A stretch of DNA of 64,000 nt from Paenibacillus tyrphae (GCF_024158745.1 NZ_JAMZAW010000022.1:1-64000), one strand, 5' to 3'; shown: positions 1-8,093, counted from the first letter of the stretch. Numbers and translations are program-made. Notes: generated by a model from the sequence alone, not told the origin.

Positions 1-1
1 C

Positions 2-106
2 TCGCCCGCCTCCGGGGTAAGCTGCGTCGAAGATGGCGTCATCAAGCCGATTCACGGCTGCATTCACGACGCGAACGAGGTGATTTTCGGGAATGTCTTC
101 TTCTAA
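2..106 (+). CDS. 3' end of an unrecognised protein (partial)
   Basis: The window opens inside a reading frame that gives 34 residues and ends at TAA 104-106. The tail contains CVEDGVIKPIHGCIHDANEV, which looks like real protein (balanced composition, G/H/D spacing as in metal enzymes), and the frame is closed by a strong hairpin terminator 40 bases later. The family cannot be identified from this fragment; the upstream sequence would settle it. No start is visible. Confidence 0.5.
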   Translation, partial: SPASGVSCVEDGVIKPIHGCIHDANEVIFGNVFF

Positions 107-146
107 GTCCATTGGCAAACAAGTTGATCCATGGTATATTGAATGT

Positions 147-217
147 ACAAAGAAACCGTCTCCTTTTGTAGTGGTTGGGTGGTACCTCCATTTTAACAAG
201 GAACGGTTTCTTTTTGT
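147..217 (+). terminator. Hairpin terminator after the partial gene
   Basis: Arms ACAAAGAAACCGT (147-159) and ACGGTTTCTTTTTGT (203-217) pair and the second arm carries the T-run, so it fits an intrinsic terminator for the gene ending at 106. The 43-base loop includes GGGTGGTACC, reminiscent of a T-box core, but there is no other T-box structure and no regulated gene downstream. Confidence 0.6.
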
Positions 218-285
218 ATTCTTTGATACAAAAAAAAGTGTCCCTCAGCCATTTTCATGGCTTTTGGGACGGCCTCTTCAGCTTG

Positions 286-546
286 TTGAGAAAGTGGTCA
301 ACTGAGATAATAGAGGTTACGAGGGGGTGGGGTATCCACTTCCGACCGATGCCCCACCCCGCAAAGTGAAGTTGAATCAGGGAAGCTCAGTCCGAGTACT
401 TTGCGGGGACCCCGGTTCTCGGGAAATTTGATTGAAGCTGCTTGTTAGCGGACATTTCCCGAAGACAAAGGCGGCCGCTATCGCTTCTCCAGTGGATACC
501 CCACCTCCGTTTGCATCTCTATTTTTGTAAAAGCCTACCTTCTCAA
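286..546 (+). repeat. Palindromic repeat element, copy A (with internal insertion)
   Basis: This non-coding element begins TTGAGAAAGTGGTCA and ends TTCTCAA. Its two halves are inverted: GGTGGGGTATCCACT on the left (about 327-340) pairs with AGTGGATACCCCACC on the right (491-505), and TCGGGAAAT pairs with ATTTCCCGA around a short inner loop, so the whole element can fold into one long hairpin. Copies B (5228-5430, inverted) and C (39330-39529) are about 200 bp; this copy is 261 bp because some 65 bases replace the short inner segment seen in C. The insert has its own 11-bp hairpin, CCCCGCAAAGT with ACTTTGCGGGG (357-408). Hairpins flank it at about 240-270 and 553-577. No protein is encoded. 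It could be a MITE-like or REP-like element or a structured RNA. Confidence 0.85.
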
Positions 547-552
547 CACTCT

Positions 553-585
553 CCAAGGGCCCCTTTTTAGGGCCTGGCTTTTTTT
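553..585 (+). terminator. Rightward intrinsic terminator beside repeat A
   Basis: A bulged stem starting CCA at 553 and ending TGG at 577 is followed by C and seven T. It points rightward, so it does not serve the leftward psd gene; it may be a second terminator for whatever is transcribed through repeat A. Confidence 0.5.
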
Positions 586-619
586 CTGCGCGTTTTACAG
601 CCTACTCTTCCTTCCCCAA

Positions 620-1423
620 CTAGTGGCCTTCCGCCTCCCAATAACCGAGCGCTTCGCCGACGCGTACCTTGCTGCCGACATCCAGACCGTCGCGAAACGC
701 GAAAGCTTCCTTCTCGATCAGCAGTACAACCGTCGAACCGAATTCGAAGAAGGCCAACTCCTCTCCCCGGTCCAACCGGACGCGCAGCGGCTCCGTATAC
801 CGAATGCTGCTGACGTTCATCGCTCCCACCTTGACGACCGTCGTCATTCCGAACCGGTGCCTGATGCAGGTAATCAGCCGTTCATTGCGGCTCAATACCT
901 TGGGCATATGCCGCAGGCTGCGCTCGTGAACCGGATAGACCGATCCCGGGATGCGGCGCGTGGCGGTCACCTCTCCGGCGACCGGGGAATGGACGCGATG
1001 GTAGTCGGCCGGGCTCAAGTACAGGACGATAAAATAACCGCTGCGGTACCGGTCCTTCGTGGTCAAATCATGGAGCAGCTCGTCCAAGCCGTATTCTTGA
1101 CCCTTGACGATAAAACGCAGCTTGTCGTTCATCGAACCGATACCGGTGACGGTTCCGTCCACGGGGCTAACCAACGAAGCGGCGTCGGGATCGACGGGCC
1201 GCAGCCCGGCTTTTAACCGACGAATAAAAAAGTCGTTCAACGACTCGTAAGCATCCAGCGGACGTTCGGCTTCCTCGACCCGGATGCCGTACGTTTTCGC
1301 AAAGCGCCGGATGAGCCGGCGGCTAGCTTTCGACCTGGTGAACGAACCGATTCGCTCGGACAGCCATTTGTGTGACGACAGCTCGGTTAGCAAACGAAAT
1401 AATTGCCGATTCACTTTGTTCAT
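620..1423 (-). CDS. psd: Phosphatidylserine decarboxylase
   Basis: 267 residues. It converts phosphatidylserine to phosphatidylethanolamine at the membrane. The family's self-cleavage site is present near the C-terminus in FFEFGSTVVLL: cleavage before Ser of GST makes the pyruvoyl cofactor and splits the protein into beta and alpha chains. YLSPADYHRVHSP in the middle and VSPVDGTV near residue 90 are the other family signatures. Length fits the short bacterial (Bacillus) type. It stands alone, leftward, 119 bp from the ydjM-like gene. Its product is the source of the ethanolamine headgroup, and the phosphodiesterase at 2413 and the eut operon at 33-47 kb lie in the same window, but a functional link is only suggestive. 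Confidence 0.95.
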   Translation of the reverse strand: MNKVNRQLFRLLTELSSHKWLSERIGSFTRSKASRRLIRRFAKTYGIRVEEAERPLDAYESLNDFFIRRLKAGLRPVDPDAASLVSPVDGTVTGIGSMNDKLRFIVKGQEYGLDELLHDLTTKDRYRSGYFIVLYLSPADYHRVHSPVAGEVTATRRIPGSVYPVHERSLRHMPKVLSRNERLITCIRHRFGMTTVVKVGAMNVSSIRYTEPLRVRLDRGEELAFFEFGSTVVLLIEKEAFAFRDGLDVGSKVRVGEALGYWEAEGH

Positions 1424-1542
1424 CGCCAGCCTTCATTATAATAAATACGCGAACGAGACGAATTATAAAGGCGGCGGGCGGCTGCATCAATGACGAATTT
1501 CCTATCGTTACGATAGGCTTGCCGAATGAACGAATGGATGAT

Positions 1543-2055
1543 TCAAAACAGCCCGGAGACGGTATCCCAATAGTAGCGGACCGGCAGCGCAATGCAGAGC
1601 AGCGTCAGGATGTAGCGGAATCCGGTTTCCATGAACGAACCCGTTTCGATCGCCATAAATTTCGGCAGCAGCCGGAATTTGAGCTTGATCGGCCACAGCA
1701 GCTCGACTCCCTGCTCGTTGAACAAATCGATGAAAGCATGGGACGCGTAAGCAAGCAGAAGGCTCCAGAACAGCGGTTCCGGAAGCGGCAGCAGCAGCGC
1801 GGCAATGCCGCACAGGAACAAGACGGAGTGCGTCAGCGTCCGGTGCCGGACGTCCATGAGCCGCAGCACGAAGGACAGCGGAAAAAATACTTTTGCCATC
1901 GTCGATCCCGGTTTGTCGATATCGGCCAAAGGCCCTGCCAAGCAGCCAAGCAGAAGCGCAGCGGCGGTGTCCCAGGACAGAAGCGGCACTTGGAAGTGCA
2001 GCAGCACCCCTTCCGCGGCCAGCAAACCGGCGACGCTGTGCGTTTTTTGCAGCAT
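1543..2055 (-). CDS. YdjM-type membrane-bound metal-dependent hydrolase
   Basis: 170 residues from the ATG at 2055, chosen because AGGAGG lies just upstream (2063-2068); a longer frame exists but has no binding site. The pattern of an N-terminal His (KTHSVAG), PLADIDKPGS, a central HRTLTHS and a C-terminal SHAFIDLFN is that of the YdjM/YfhO-like family (Pfam YdjM), integral membrane proteins with predicted metal-dependent hydrolase activity. Three to four hydrophobic segments surround these motifs. The substrate is unknown; in Escherichia coli YdjM is LexA-controlled, but no LexA box is obvious here. Confidence 0.8.
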   Translation of the reverse strand: MLQKTHSVAGLLAAEGVLLHFQVPLLSWDTAAALLLGCLAGPLADIDKPGSTMAKVFFPLSFVLRLMDVRHRTLTHSVLFLCGIAALLLPLPEPLFWSLLLAYASHAFIDLFNEQGVELLWPIKLKFRLLPKFMAIETGSFMETGFRYILTLLCIALPVRYYWDTVSGLF

Positions 2056-2412
2056 TCTTAGATCCTCCTCGTTATTCTGTGTTGTCGCGGCCCGGTCAAG
2101 AGCTTTCCCATTATACCAAACATATGATCGCATTTCTACATCTCTCACAACCGGATACAAATCCGTTCGCTGGCAGACCCGTTTTTCTGTTCCTCCCGCG
2201 CCTTCCTTTCGCAATTGTTAAGAAACCGTTAGCGCATGCGGTCCAAAACGCCGGGACAAGCTAATTTTTATCTAACCGAAATATGCTAATCTTTTTTTGC
2301 CCGGACATGAGGAATTTGTCGAATTTGAATCGTCTATGATAGAGGACACGCAACAATGCCCAACTTGGAGCTTCGTGCTGTCCCGTGCACTATTTCATCA
2401 GGAGGCTGCTTT

Positions 2413-3231
2413 ATGCAAAAATTCATGCTGGTGCTCGCCGTTGTATTCGCCGTCAACTTTACCGCCGCAGGCTCGACGCCTGCTACGCGCGCGGACAACA
2501 GCGGCCTCGTTACCGCGCACCGCGGCAGCTCGCATGCCGCGCCCGAGAACACGGCGAGCTCAATTCGCCAAGCGATCAAGGACGGCGCAGGCTATGCCGA
2601 GCTTGACGTTCAGGAGACGGCGGACGGGGTGATCGTGCTGATGCACGACGACAGCGCCAAACGGACAACCGGAATCAACAAGCCCATGTGGGAAATCCCG
2701 TACGGCGAGCTGCGCCAAGCGAGCGCCGGGGATTGGTTTCACCCGCAATTTCGCCAAGAACGCGTCCCGACATTGGAAGACATCATCGAGATCGCCCAAG
2801 GCAAAATCAAGCTCAACATCGAGCTTAAAAATAACGGTCATCAAAAACGGCTGGCCGAGGAAACCGTCAACATTATCGAGCGCCGCAAATTCACGGCCGA
2901 CTGTACGGTAACGTCGTTCGATCCAGCGCTTTTACGCAAAGTAAAGCAGCTCAATGCAAGCATCCGAACCGGCTTGATCGTAGGCCAGAAATCCGCAAAC
3001 CGCGAAGCGCTCTTTACGGACCGTAACTACGAAGTGCTCAGCGCCGCTTATCCTTTGGTCGACGAAGAGTTTATGCGTCTCGCCGCGCAGCATCGCAAGC
3101 AAGTGTTCGTCTGGACCGTCAACGACAAAAAGACGATGAACCGCATGCTGAAGCTTGGCGTCGACAGCATCATCACGAACGAGCCCGCACAGTTGGTCGA
3201 GCTTCTGCGCCAACGCCGCGCCAAGTCCTGA
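2413..3231 (+). CDS. Glycerophosphodiester phosphodiesterase, secreted
   Basis: 272 residues. ATG at 2413 follows AGGAGG and opens a signal peptide (MQKFMLVLAVVFAVNF, then AAG-ST). The GDPD fold follows: VTAHRGSSHAAPENT with the catalytic His and Arg, AELDVQETADGVIVLMHDD with metal-binding Glu/Asp and second His, LNIELKN, and VFVWTVND near the end. It hydrolyses glycerophosphodiesters such as glycerophosphoethanolamine to glycerol 3-phosphate and an alcohol, outside the membrane. It stands alone and ends in a clear terminator. Release of ethanolamine for the eut operon 30 kb away is possible but not shown. Confidence 0.93.
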   Translation: MQKFMLVLAVVFAVNFTAAGSTPATRADNSGLVTAHRGSSHAAPENTASSIRQAIKDGAGYAELDVQETADGVIVLMHDDSAKRTTGINKPMWEIPYGELRQASAGDWFHPQFRQERVPTLEDIIEIAQGKIKLNIELKNNGHQKRLAEETVNIIERRKFTADCTVTSFDPALLRKVKQLNASIRTGLIVGQKSANREALFTDRNYEVLSAAYPLVDEEFMRLAAQHRKQVFVWTVNDKKTMNRMLKLGVDSIITNEPAQLVELLRQRRAKS

Positions 3232-3247
3232 CTCCCGGAAAACGTCA

Positions 3248-3297
3248 AAACCCGCCTTACCGCAGTCCGTCCGGACCCGAAGGCGGGTTTGTTTTGT
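3248..3297 (+). terminator. Terminator of the phosphodiesterase gene
   Basis: AAACCCGCCTT (3248-3258) pairs with AAGGCGGGTTT (3280-3290), followed by a T-rich tract. Faces rightward behind the gene that ends at 3231; A-rich sequence before it may let it also serve the leftward gene. Confidence 0.85.
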
Positions 3298-3316
3298 TCT
3301 TAGGCTTCCGACGTGG

Positions 3317-4834
3317 TTATGTCACGCTCTTGCGAATGACGAATTCGTTCTCCAGCATCGTCCAGATGCCGGGATCCTCCATACCGAGTCTCCACAAAGC
3401 GAGGCCCTGGATGCCCAGACGATGGGCAAGCTGCATTTTCGACCGGATGCTGGCCGCATTTTCAAACCAAACCTCGTGCTTATTGCCGGACTCATCCGTA
3501 TAAGCGAACATCGGCGTCTGCGTTTTCTCGTCGAAGATGACTTCTTTGTTATATTTTTTCGCTAAATTCATCGCCATGGAATAGGTCGCATACGTGTTGC
3601 GCCCCGTCGTCAAATTGAAATCGAAGCCGAACACCGATACGGCAGCCGTAATTTTGGAGGCGGGCATTTTCGTTAACGCATATTTGACCACGCTTTCCAT
3701 CCAGCCGATCGAGACGACAGGCCCCGGACCGCTTCCCGGCCAGCCATGCTCGTTGTACAGCATTAACACGAGCTCGTCGACCGCCTGGCCCAGCACGGAA
3801 TAGTTGAACGGCGCGGAGAACGGGTTCGTCGGTTCGTCTGAGGTGCGCGAAGGCGTATCGACGGAATAAAAATACCCGTGATCGTGCAAAGCTTTGCCGA
3901 GCTCCCGGTAGAAGGCCGAAAGGCGCTCCCTGTCATCGTAACGGACATCCTCGAAGTCAATGTTGACCCCGTCGAAGTTGTAACGCTGGATCAGCGCGAT
4001 CACGTTCGAGATGAACGCCTTGCGCGTATCCGGTGTCGCCAGCATCCCGTGGATGACTTCCTTGTTGACCTCCTGATGCCCTCTTTCGTACAACAAATTA
4101 TGTACCGTCGGCAGCATTTTCACATTATGGCGATGTCCGTAATCCACGACCTGCCGCATGTAGGCGTCGGTGAACGTTGCCGGAAATTTCTCAATTTCCG
4201 TCGGACTGGCCCGGTTGATGCGAAAATGAAACATGCCCACGGCGGACAACTGCGCGGTATGCTCCACAAACACTTGATGCGAGCTGGGAAGCGTCGGTCC
4301 TTCCCTTTCCGTGTAAAAGCCCAGTACCTGCTGCACCGGGCGTTCCCCGCCGTGAGGAACGACCCGGACGAGGTCCCGGAGTACCCAGCCAATCCGTCCG
4401 TCGTACAGCCGCACCTGCACCCAGTCGCCTTCGATTCCCGTCACCGGCAGCCTGGCTCCCCGGTCCATCTGGTCGATGAGCGGCGAGGTCGTTCCCGGAT
4501 ATTTGCGGATATTCACCGTATTCACGTTGACAATGGCCTCCGTATAGACGGGAATACGCAGCCTTTGTCCGACCTGCAAAGCCGTTGACGTCAATCCGTT
4601 CAGAATCATGATCGCTTGGTACGTCGTCCCGAACCTCTGAGCGATCAAATAGAGCGAATCGCCGGCCTTCACCGTGTAAGTCCTTTGCCCGGAAACCGGA
4701 ATGGTCAACGTCTGCCCCACATAAATGATATTCGAGGTTAACCCGTTCGCTTCCATCACCGCGTCTACCGTAACCCCGAACCTTTGGGCAATCGAATAGA
4801 GGGAATCCCCCCGCTGAACGATATATGTAATCAT
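3317..4834 (-). CDS. LysM-SH3-GH18 spore peptidoglycan hydrolase (SleL/YaaH type)
   Basis: 505 residues. Two LysM domains open the protein (residues 1-46, YIVQRGDSLYSIAQRFGVTV, and 50-95, YTVKAGDSLYLIAQRFG), then an SH3-type segment (about 100-160, VNVRKYP-like VNTVNIRKYPG), then a GH18 barrel whose active-site strand reads FDGVNIDFED (DxxDxDxE form). This is the layout of YaaH/SleL, the N-acetylglucosaminidase that degrades cortex fragments during germination, with the extra SH3 domain as the unusual part (B. subtilis YaaH is about 427 residues). No signal peptide is visible, as expected for a spore protein made in the mother cell. Start ATG has AAGGAGAAG upstream. Confidence 0.9.
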   Translation of the reverse strand: MITYIVQRGDSLYSIAQRFGVTVDAVMEANGLTSNIIYVGQTLTIPVSGQRTYTVKAGDSLYLIAQRFGTTYQAIMILNGLTSTALQVGQRLRIPVYTEAIVNVNTVNIRKYPGTTSPLIDQMDRGARLPVTGIEGDWVQVRLYDGRIGWVLRDLVRVVPHGGERPVQQVLGFYTEREGPTLPSSHQVFVEHTAQLSAVGMFHFRINRASPTEIEKFPATFTDAYMRQVVDYGHRHNVKMLPTVHNLLYERGHQEVNKEVIHGMLATPDTRKAFISNVIALIQRYNFDGVNIDFEDVRYDDRERLSAFYRELGKALHDHGYFYSVDTPSRTSDEPTNPFSAPFNYSVLGQAVDELVLMLYNEHGWPGSGPGPVVSIGWMESVVKYALTKMPASKITAAVSVFGFDFNLTTGRNTYATYSMAMNLAKKYNKEVIFDEKTQTPMFAYTDESGNKHEVWFENAASIRSKMQLAHRLGIQGLALWRLGMEDPGIWTMLENEFVIRKSVT

Positions 4835-4921
4835 GGTCTTCTCCTTTGCGAAGCATGTTACTACTATTCGTATTCAGCCAAGGGACGCAATACGATCGGT
4901 GCGCATAATTTTTTTGAATGG

Positions 4922-5053
4922 TTAAATAAATCCGCCGTTGACGCGCAGCGTCTAGCCGGTGATCCATTGGGACTTGTCGCTGACCAGCAGTTCAACCGTA
5001 TCGACAATGTCTTCGGGTTCCCCCGGAATTTTGTTTACCCTCTGGGGAATCCG
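4922..5053 (-). pseudogene. Remnant of a short-chain dehydrogenase C-terminus
   Basis: Read leftward, this stretch gives IPQRVNKIPGEPEDIVDTVE, LLVSDKSQWITG, an in-frame TAG (4952-4954), then TLRVNGGFI and TAA. That is the typical end of an SDR enzyme (GEPEDI, SD.S.WITGQ, VNGG) with the usual Gln codon changed to a stop and a few residues missing after NKIP. A TGA upstream (5054-5056) closes the frame. No N-terminal Rossmann part remains. Confidence 0.8.
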
Positions 5054-5117
5054 TCAACACAAAGACGCATCAAGGGCCGGCTCCAGGTAAGAGGGAAAAA
5101 ATAGCTCTCCGGGACGA

Positions 5118-5155
5118 ATCAGGCTGCCGACATCACGGCGGCCTGATTGCTTTTT
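5118..5155 (+). terminator. Hairpin with T-run between SDR remnant and repeat B
   Basis: ATCAGGC (5118-5124) pairs with GCCTGAT (5141-5147); the inner TGCCG/CGGCG extends the stem, and TGCTTTTT follows. No rightward gene precedes it, so it may be left over from the decayed locus. Confidence 0.5.
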
Positions 5156-5196
5156 CCCGCCGGTTTACGAGCGGTGGCCGCGTCAATTAGTAAAAA

Positions 5197-5220
5197 AGCC
5201 CGGCATTATGGTATCGGGCT
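5197..5220 (-). terminator. Distal terminator hairpin of pruA, duplicated across repeat B
   Basis: AGCCCGGCATTATGGTATCGGGCT folds as a stem (AGCCCG with CGGGCT). On the leftward strand it is followed by TTTTTT, so it is the working terminator for pruA transcripts. A closely related hairpin lies on the other side of repeat B at 5438-5464, without its own T-run. Confidence 0.65.
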
Positions 5221-5227
5221 CAAAGTA

Positions 5228-5430
5228 TTGAGAGAGTGGGCTTTTACAAAAATAGAGAAACATACGGAGGTGGGGTATCCACTGGAGAAGCGATAGCGGC
5301 CGCCTTTGTCTTCGGGAAATGTCCGCTACTAAGCGGCTTCCAATCAAATTTCCCGAAGACAAGAGCGGTCGGAAGTGGATACCCCCCCCCCCCTCGTAAC
5401 CTCTATAATCCCGTTTGACCACTTTCTCAA
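5228..5430 (-). repeat. Palindromic repeat element, copy B
   Basis: About 203 bp, inverted relative to copies A and C. Read leftward it starts TTGAGAAAGTGGTCAAACGG, carries GGTATCCACTTCCGACCG, the inner TCGGGAAATTTG ... ATTTCCCGA stem, then GGCGGCCGCTATCGCTTCTC and AGTGGATACCCCACCTCC, and ends CTCTCAA. A run of ten C (about 5384-5393) marks slippage in one arm. It lies downstream of pruA between two similar hairpins. Confidence 0.87.
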
Positions 5431-5437
5431 CAAGCTC

Positions 5438-5464
5438 AGCCCGGCACCTCAAAGGTACCGGGCT
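5438..5464 (-). other. Proximal copy of the duplicated hairpin
   Basis: AGCCCGGCACC ... GGTACCGGGCT forms a stem directly downstream of pruA. It matches the hairpin at 5197-5220 at most positions, giving an imperfect direct repeat of about 24-27 bp on the two sides of repeat B. Confidence 0.7.
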
Positions 5465-5520
5465 TCGTTTACCGCGCAATGCAATATGCTTCCTGCTCGC
5501 TTACATTCGTCGGCAGGCGA

Positions 5521-7089
5521 TTAGTTTTTCCGGGAAGTTAACTTAGCTTGCGTAAACAGCAGCAAATAATCGTAGCCGCCCGCTTTGGAATCCGTGCCGG
5601 ACATGTTGAACCCGCCGAACGGATGCACGCCGACCAAGGCGCCGGTACACTTGCGGTTGATGTACAGATTGCCGCAGTGCATCGTTTCCAGCGCTTCCTC
5701 AATCCGCTCTTCGTCCGAGGAGAAGAATGCGCCCGTCAAGCCGAATTCGGTGTCGTTGTACATCGCAATCGCTTCTTTCCAGTCCTTCGCTTTGCCGATG
5801 GCGAGCACCGGTCCGAAAATCTCCTCTTGCATAATCCGCGCTTTGCCGTCCACGTCGGCAAATACCGTCGGCTCGATATAATAGCCGTTGCCTTCCGCCT
5901 TGCCGCCGCCGGCAAGCAGCTTGCCTTCCGTCTTGCCGATCTCGATGTAATTCAAAATTTTATCGTAGGAGCCTTGATCGATGACCGGTCCTACCGGCGC
6001 ATTGGTTTCCGGCAGCCCGACTTGCAGGGCTTTCGTCAATTCGACGACTTTCTCGACCACTTCGTCGTAAACGGACTCGACGATAAACGCGCGCGAGCCG
6101 GCGGAGCATTTCTGGCCTTGGAAGCCGAAGGCCGAAGCGACAATAGATTGGGCCGCCGCTTGAAGATCGGCCGTTTCGTCGACGACAATTCCGTCTTTTC
6201 CGCCCATCTCCGCAATGACGCGCTTGATCCAGATTTGTCCCGGAGCTGTCTCCGCCGCCAAACGGTTGATGCGCAGCCCGATTTCCTTGGAGCCGGTGAA
6301 GCTGACGAAGCGCGTTTTCGGATGCGTCGTCAAATAATCTCCCACTTCCGCGCCGCTGCCCGGAATATAGTTAATGACGCCGGCAGGCAGCCCCACTTCT
6401 TCCATCAACGCCACGAATTTATGAGCGATGACCGGCGTCGTTGACGCAGGCTTGAGCAGAACGGTGTTGCCGGATACGACGGCGGCCGTCGTCATGCCTA
6501 CGCAAATCGCCAGCGGGAAGTTCCACGGAGGAATTACGACACCGACGCCAAGCGGAATGTACGTCAGGTTGTTTGTCTCGCCCGCGATTTTCGTCAGAGG
6601 CTGGGTTTCGTTGATGCGGCTCAGGCGCAGCATTTCCCGGGCATAAAACTCGATGAAGTCGATCGCTTCCGCGGTATCCGCATCGGCTTCCGCATAGTTT
6701 TTGCCGGATTCCAGAATCATCAGCGCGGAAAACTCGTGCTTGCGCTGACGCATCAGCTCCGCCGCTTTAAACAAATAGTTCGCGCGCTCCGCAGCCGGAA
6801 CTCGTTTCCACGATTCGAACGCCTGCAAAGCAGTCTGCATCGCCTCTTCGGCCAAGGCCTGGTCGGCTTTGCTGACGCGGCCGATCACTTGATCCTTGTC
6901 TCCCGGGTTAATCGATACGATGCGCGCATCGGTCATCACTTTTTTGCTGCCGATATGCAGCGGGTAATCCCGGCCAAGCTCGGCCTTGACCTTGGCGATT
7001 GCGGCTTCCATCGCTTTCTTGTTCTCTTCCGTGCTGAAATCCGTAAAGGGCTCATTTACAAACGGGCTTACATTCATCAATGTATTCAT
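5521..7089 (-). CDS. pruA: L-glutamate gamma-semialdehyde dehydrogenase (1-pyrroline-5-carboxylate dehydrogenase)
   Basis: 522 residues, second enzyme of proline (and arginine) breakdown: it oxidises glutamate semialdehyde to glutamate with NAD. It is an aldehyde dehydrogenase throughout: VVIPPWNFPLAI, FTGSKEIGLRIN, the general base in IAEMGGKDG and the catalytic Cys in GFQGQKCSAGSRAF. The start at 7089 has GAGGGG nine bases upstream and gives the usual RocA-type N-terminus containing EPFTDFSTEENKKA. It is 33 bp downstream of putB, in one leftward operon. Confidence 0.96.
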   Translation of the reverse strand: MNTLMNVSPFVNEPFTDFSTEENKKAMEAAIAKVKAELGRDYPLHIGSKKVMTDARIVSINPGDKDQVIGRVSKADQALAEEAMQTALQAFESWKRVPAAERANYLFKAAELMRQRKHEFSALMILESGKNYAEADADTAEAIDFIEFYAREMLRLSRINETQPLTKIAGETNNLTYIPLGVGVVIPPWNFPLAICVGMTTAAVVSGNTVLLKPASTTPVIAHKFVALMEEVGLPAGVINYIPGSGAEVGDYLTTHPKTRFVSFTGSKEIGLRINRLAAETAPGQIWIKRVIAEMGGKDGIVVDETADLQAAAQSIVASAFGFQGQKCSAGSRAFIVESVYDEVVEKVVELTKALQVGLPETNAPVGPVIDQGSYDKILNYIEIGKTEGKLLAGGGKAEGNGYYIEPTVFADVDGKARIMQEEIFGPVLAIGKAKDWKEAIAMYNDTEFGLTGAFFSSDEERIEEALETMHCGNLYINRKCTGALVGVHPFGGFNMSGTDSKAGGYDYLLLFTQAKLTSRKN

Positions 7090-7122
7090 TGGATTAGTCC
7101 CCTCTCAATTCATAAGAATGGA

Positions 7123-8043
7123 TTATTTAAACATATTTTTCAGCACAAACCATACATTCGCCGGACGTTCCGCCAACCGCCGCATGAAGTAACCGAACCA
7201 ATCGATGCCGTACGGAACGTAGACACGCACCTTGTAGCCTTCTGCGACCAAACGGTTTTGCAGTTCTTCACAAATCCCGTAAAGCATCTGGAACTCGAAG
7301 CGGTCGTTCGGGATGCCGTGCTCTTTAACAATTTGCTTGGTAAACTCGATCATGTTCTCGTCATGGCTGGCGACCGCCGTATAGTTTCCGTTCAGCAGGT
7401 GCATCTTGATGATCTTCTTGTAGTTCTCGTCGACATCTTTCTTTTCCGGGAAGGCCACCTTCGGAGACTCCTTATAGGCTCCCTTCACCAGGCGCAGATT
7501 CGCCCGCAGCTCGTTCAAATCCTTGATATCCTGCTCCGTGCGGAACAAGTACGCCTGAATGACAATGCCGACGTTGTCGTAGGTCTGACGAAGCTCGCGG
7601 TAAATATCGAGCGACACTTGACAGTGGGCGTAATCCTCCATATCGATCCGCACGAAATTACCATATTCCCGGGCTCTGTCCAAAATTCTGCGCATGTTGT
7701 TCGTGCACAGTCCTTTGTCGATATCCAACCCGAGCGAAGTCATCTTCAGGGAAAGGTTGGAGTGAACGCCGGATTCCGCGATCGCGTCCAAGGTTCGCAG
7801 ACACATTTCGGTCGATTCCATGGCCTCGGCCTCGCTGGAAATAAATTCGCCCAAATGGTCCAACGTGACGACCCGGCCCGACTGATTCAGTTTACGGACC
7901 ACCTCAATCGACTGCTTGATCGTTTCGCCTGCGACGAAGCGAGACGCGCCGAAGCGCAAGCCGTACTTTTTCGCCAACTGATTCGCGGAGCGACTCTTTC
8001 CTATCGCCTGAAACATATTCCGCATGAGCACTTCCATGGACAC
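7123..8043 (-). CDS. putB: Proline dehydrogenase
   Basis: 306 residues, the size of the stand-alone Gram-positive enzyme (B. subtilis PutB/FadM). FAD-dependent oxidation of proline to pyrroline-5-carboxylate at the membrane; electrons go to quinone. Family motifs are NLSLKMTSLGLDID, FVRIDMEDYAHCQVSLDIYR, LRLVKGAYKE and the C-terminal RVYVPYGIDWFGYFMRRLAERP, which binds proline. GAAGGAGG precedes the ATG. First gene of the putB-pruA operon, under a cre-like site at 8080-8093. Confidence 0.95.
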   Translation of the reverse strand: MSMEVLMRNMFQAIGKSRSANQLAKKYGLRFGASRFVAGETIKQSIEVVRKLNQSGRVVTLDHLGEFISSEAEAMESTEMCLRTLDAIAESGVHSNLSLKMTSLGLDIDKGLCTNNMRRILDRAREYGNFVRIDMEDYAHCQVSLDIYRELRQTYDNVGIVIQAYLFRTEQDIKDLNELRANLRLVKGAYKESPKVAFPEKKDVDENYKKIIKMHLLNGNYTAVASHDENMIEFTKQIVKEHGIPNDRFEFQMLYGICEELQNRLVAEGYKVRVYVPYGIDWFGYFMRRLAERPANVWFVLKNMFK

Positions 8044-8079
8044 CCGAATCCTCCTTCTGAACCATACATTGTTGTCATA

Positions 8080-8093
8080 TGAAAGCGTTATCT
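8080..8093. promoter_or_regulatory. Catabolite-responsive element (cre) upstream of putB
   Basis: TGAAAGCGTTATCT matches the CcpA core TGWAANCGNTNWCA at 13 of 14 positions. It sits 37-50 bp before the putB start, downstream of a possible -10 (TATAGT, leftward strand, about 8103-8108), a position typical for repression. This would place proline catabolism under carbon catabolite control. Confidence 0.6.

Noticed and set aside
147..217. T-box riboswitch (GGGTGGTACC in a hairpin loop followed by a terminator)
   Set aside because: There is no specifier stem, the T-box core differs after GGTACC, and no amino-acid gene lies downstream. A plain terminator explains it.
3878..4588. 236-codon rightward frame
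   Set aside because: Antisense to the GH18 gene, no motifs or start signal.
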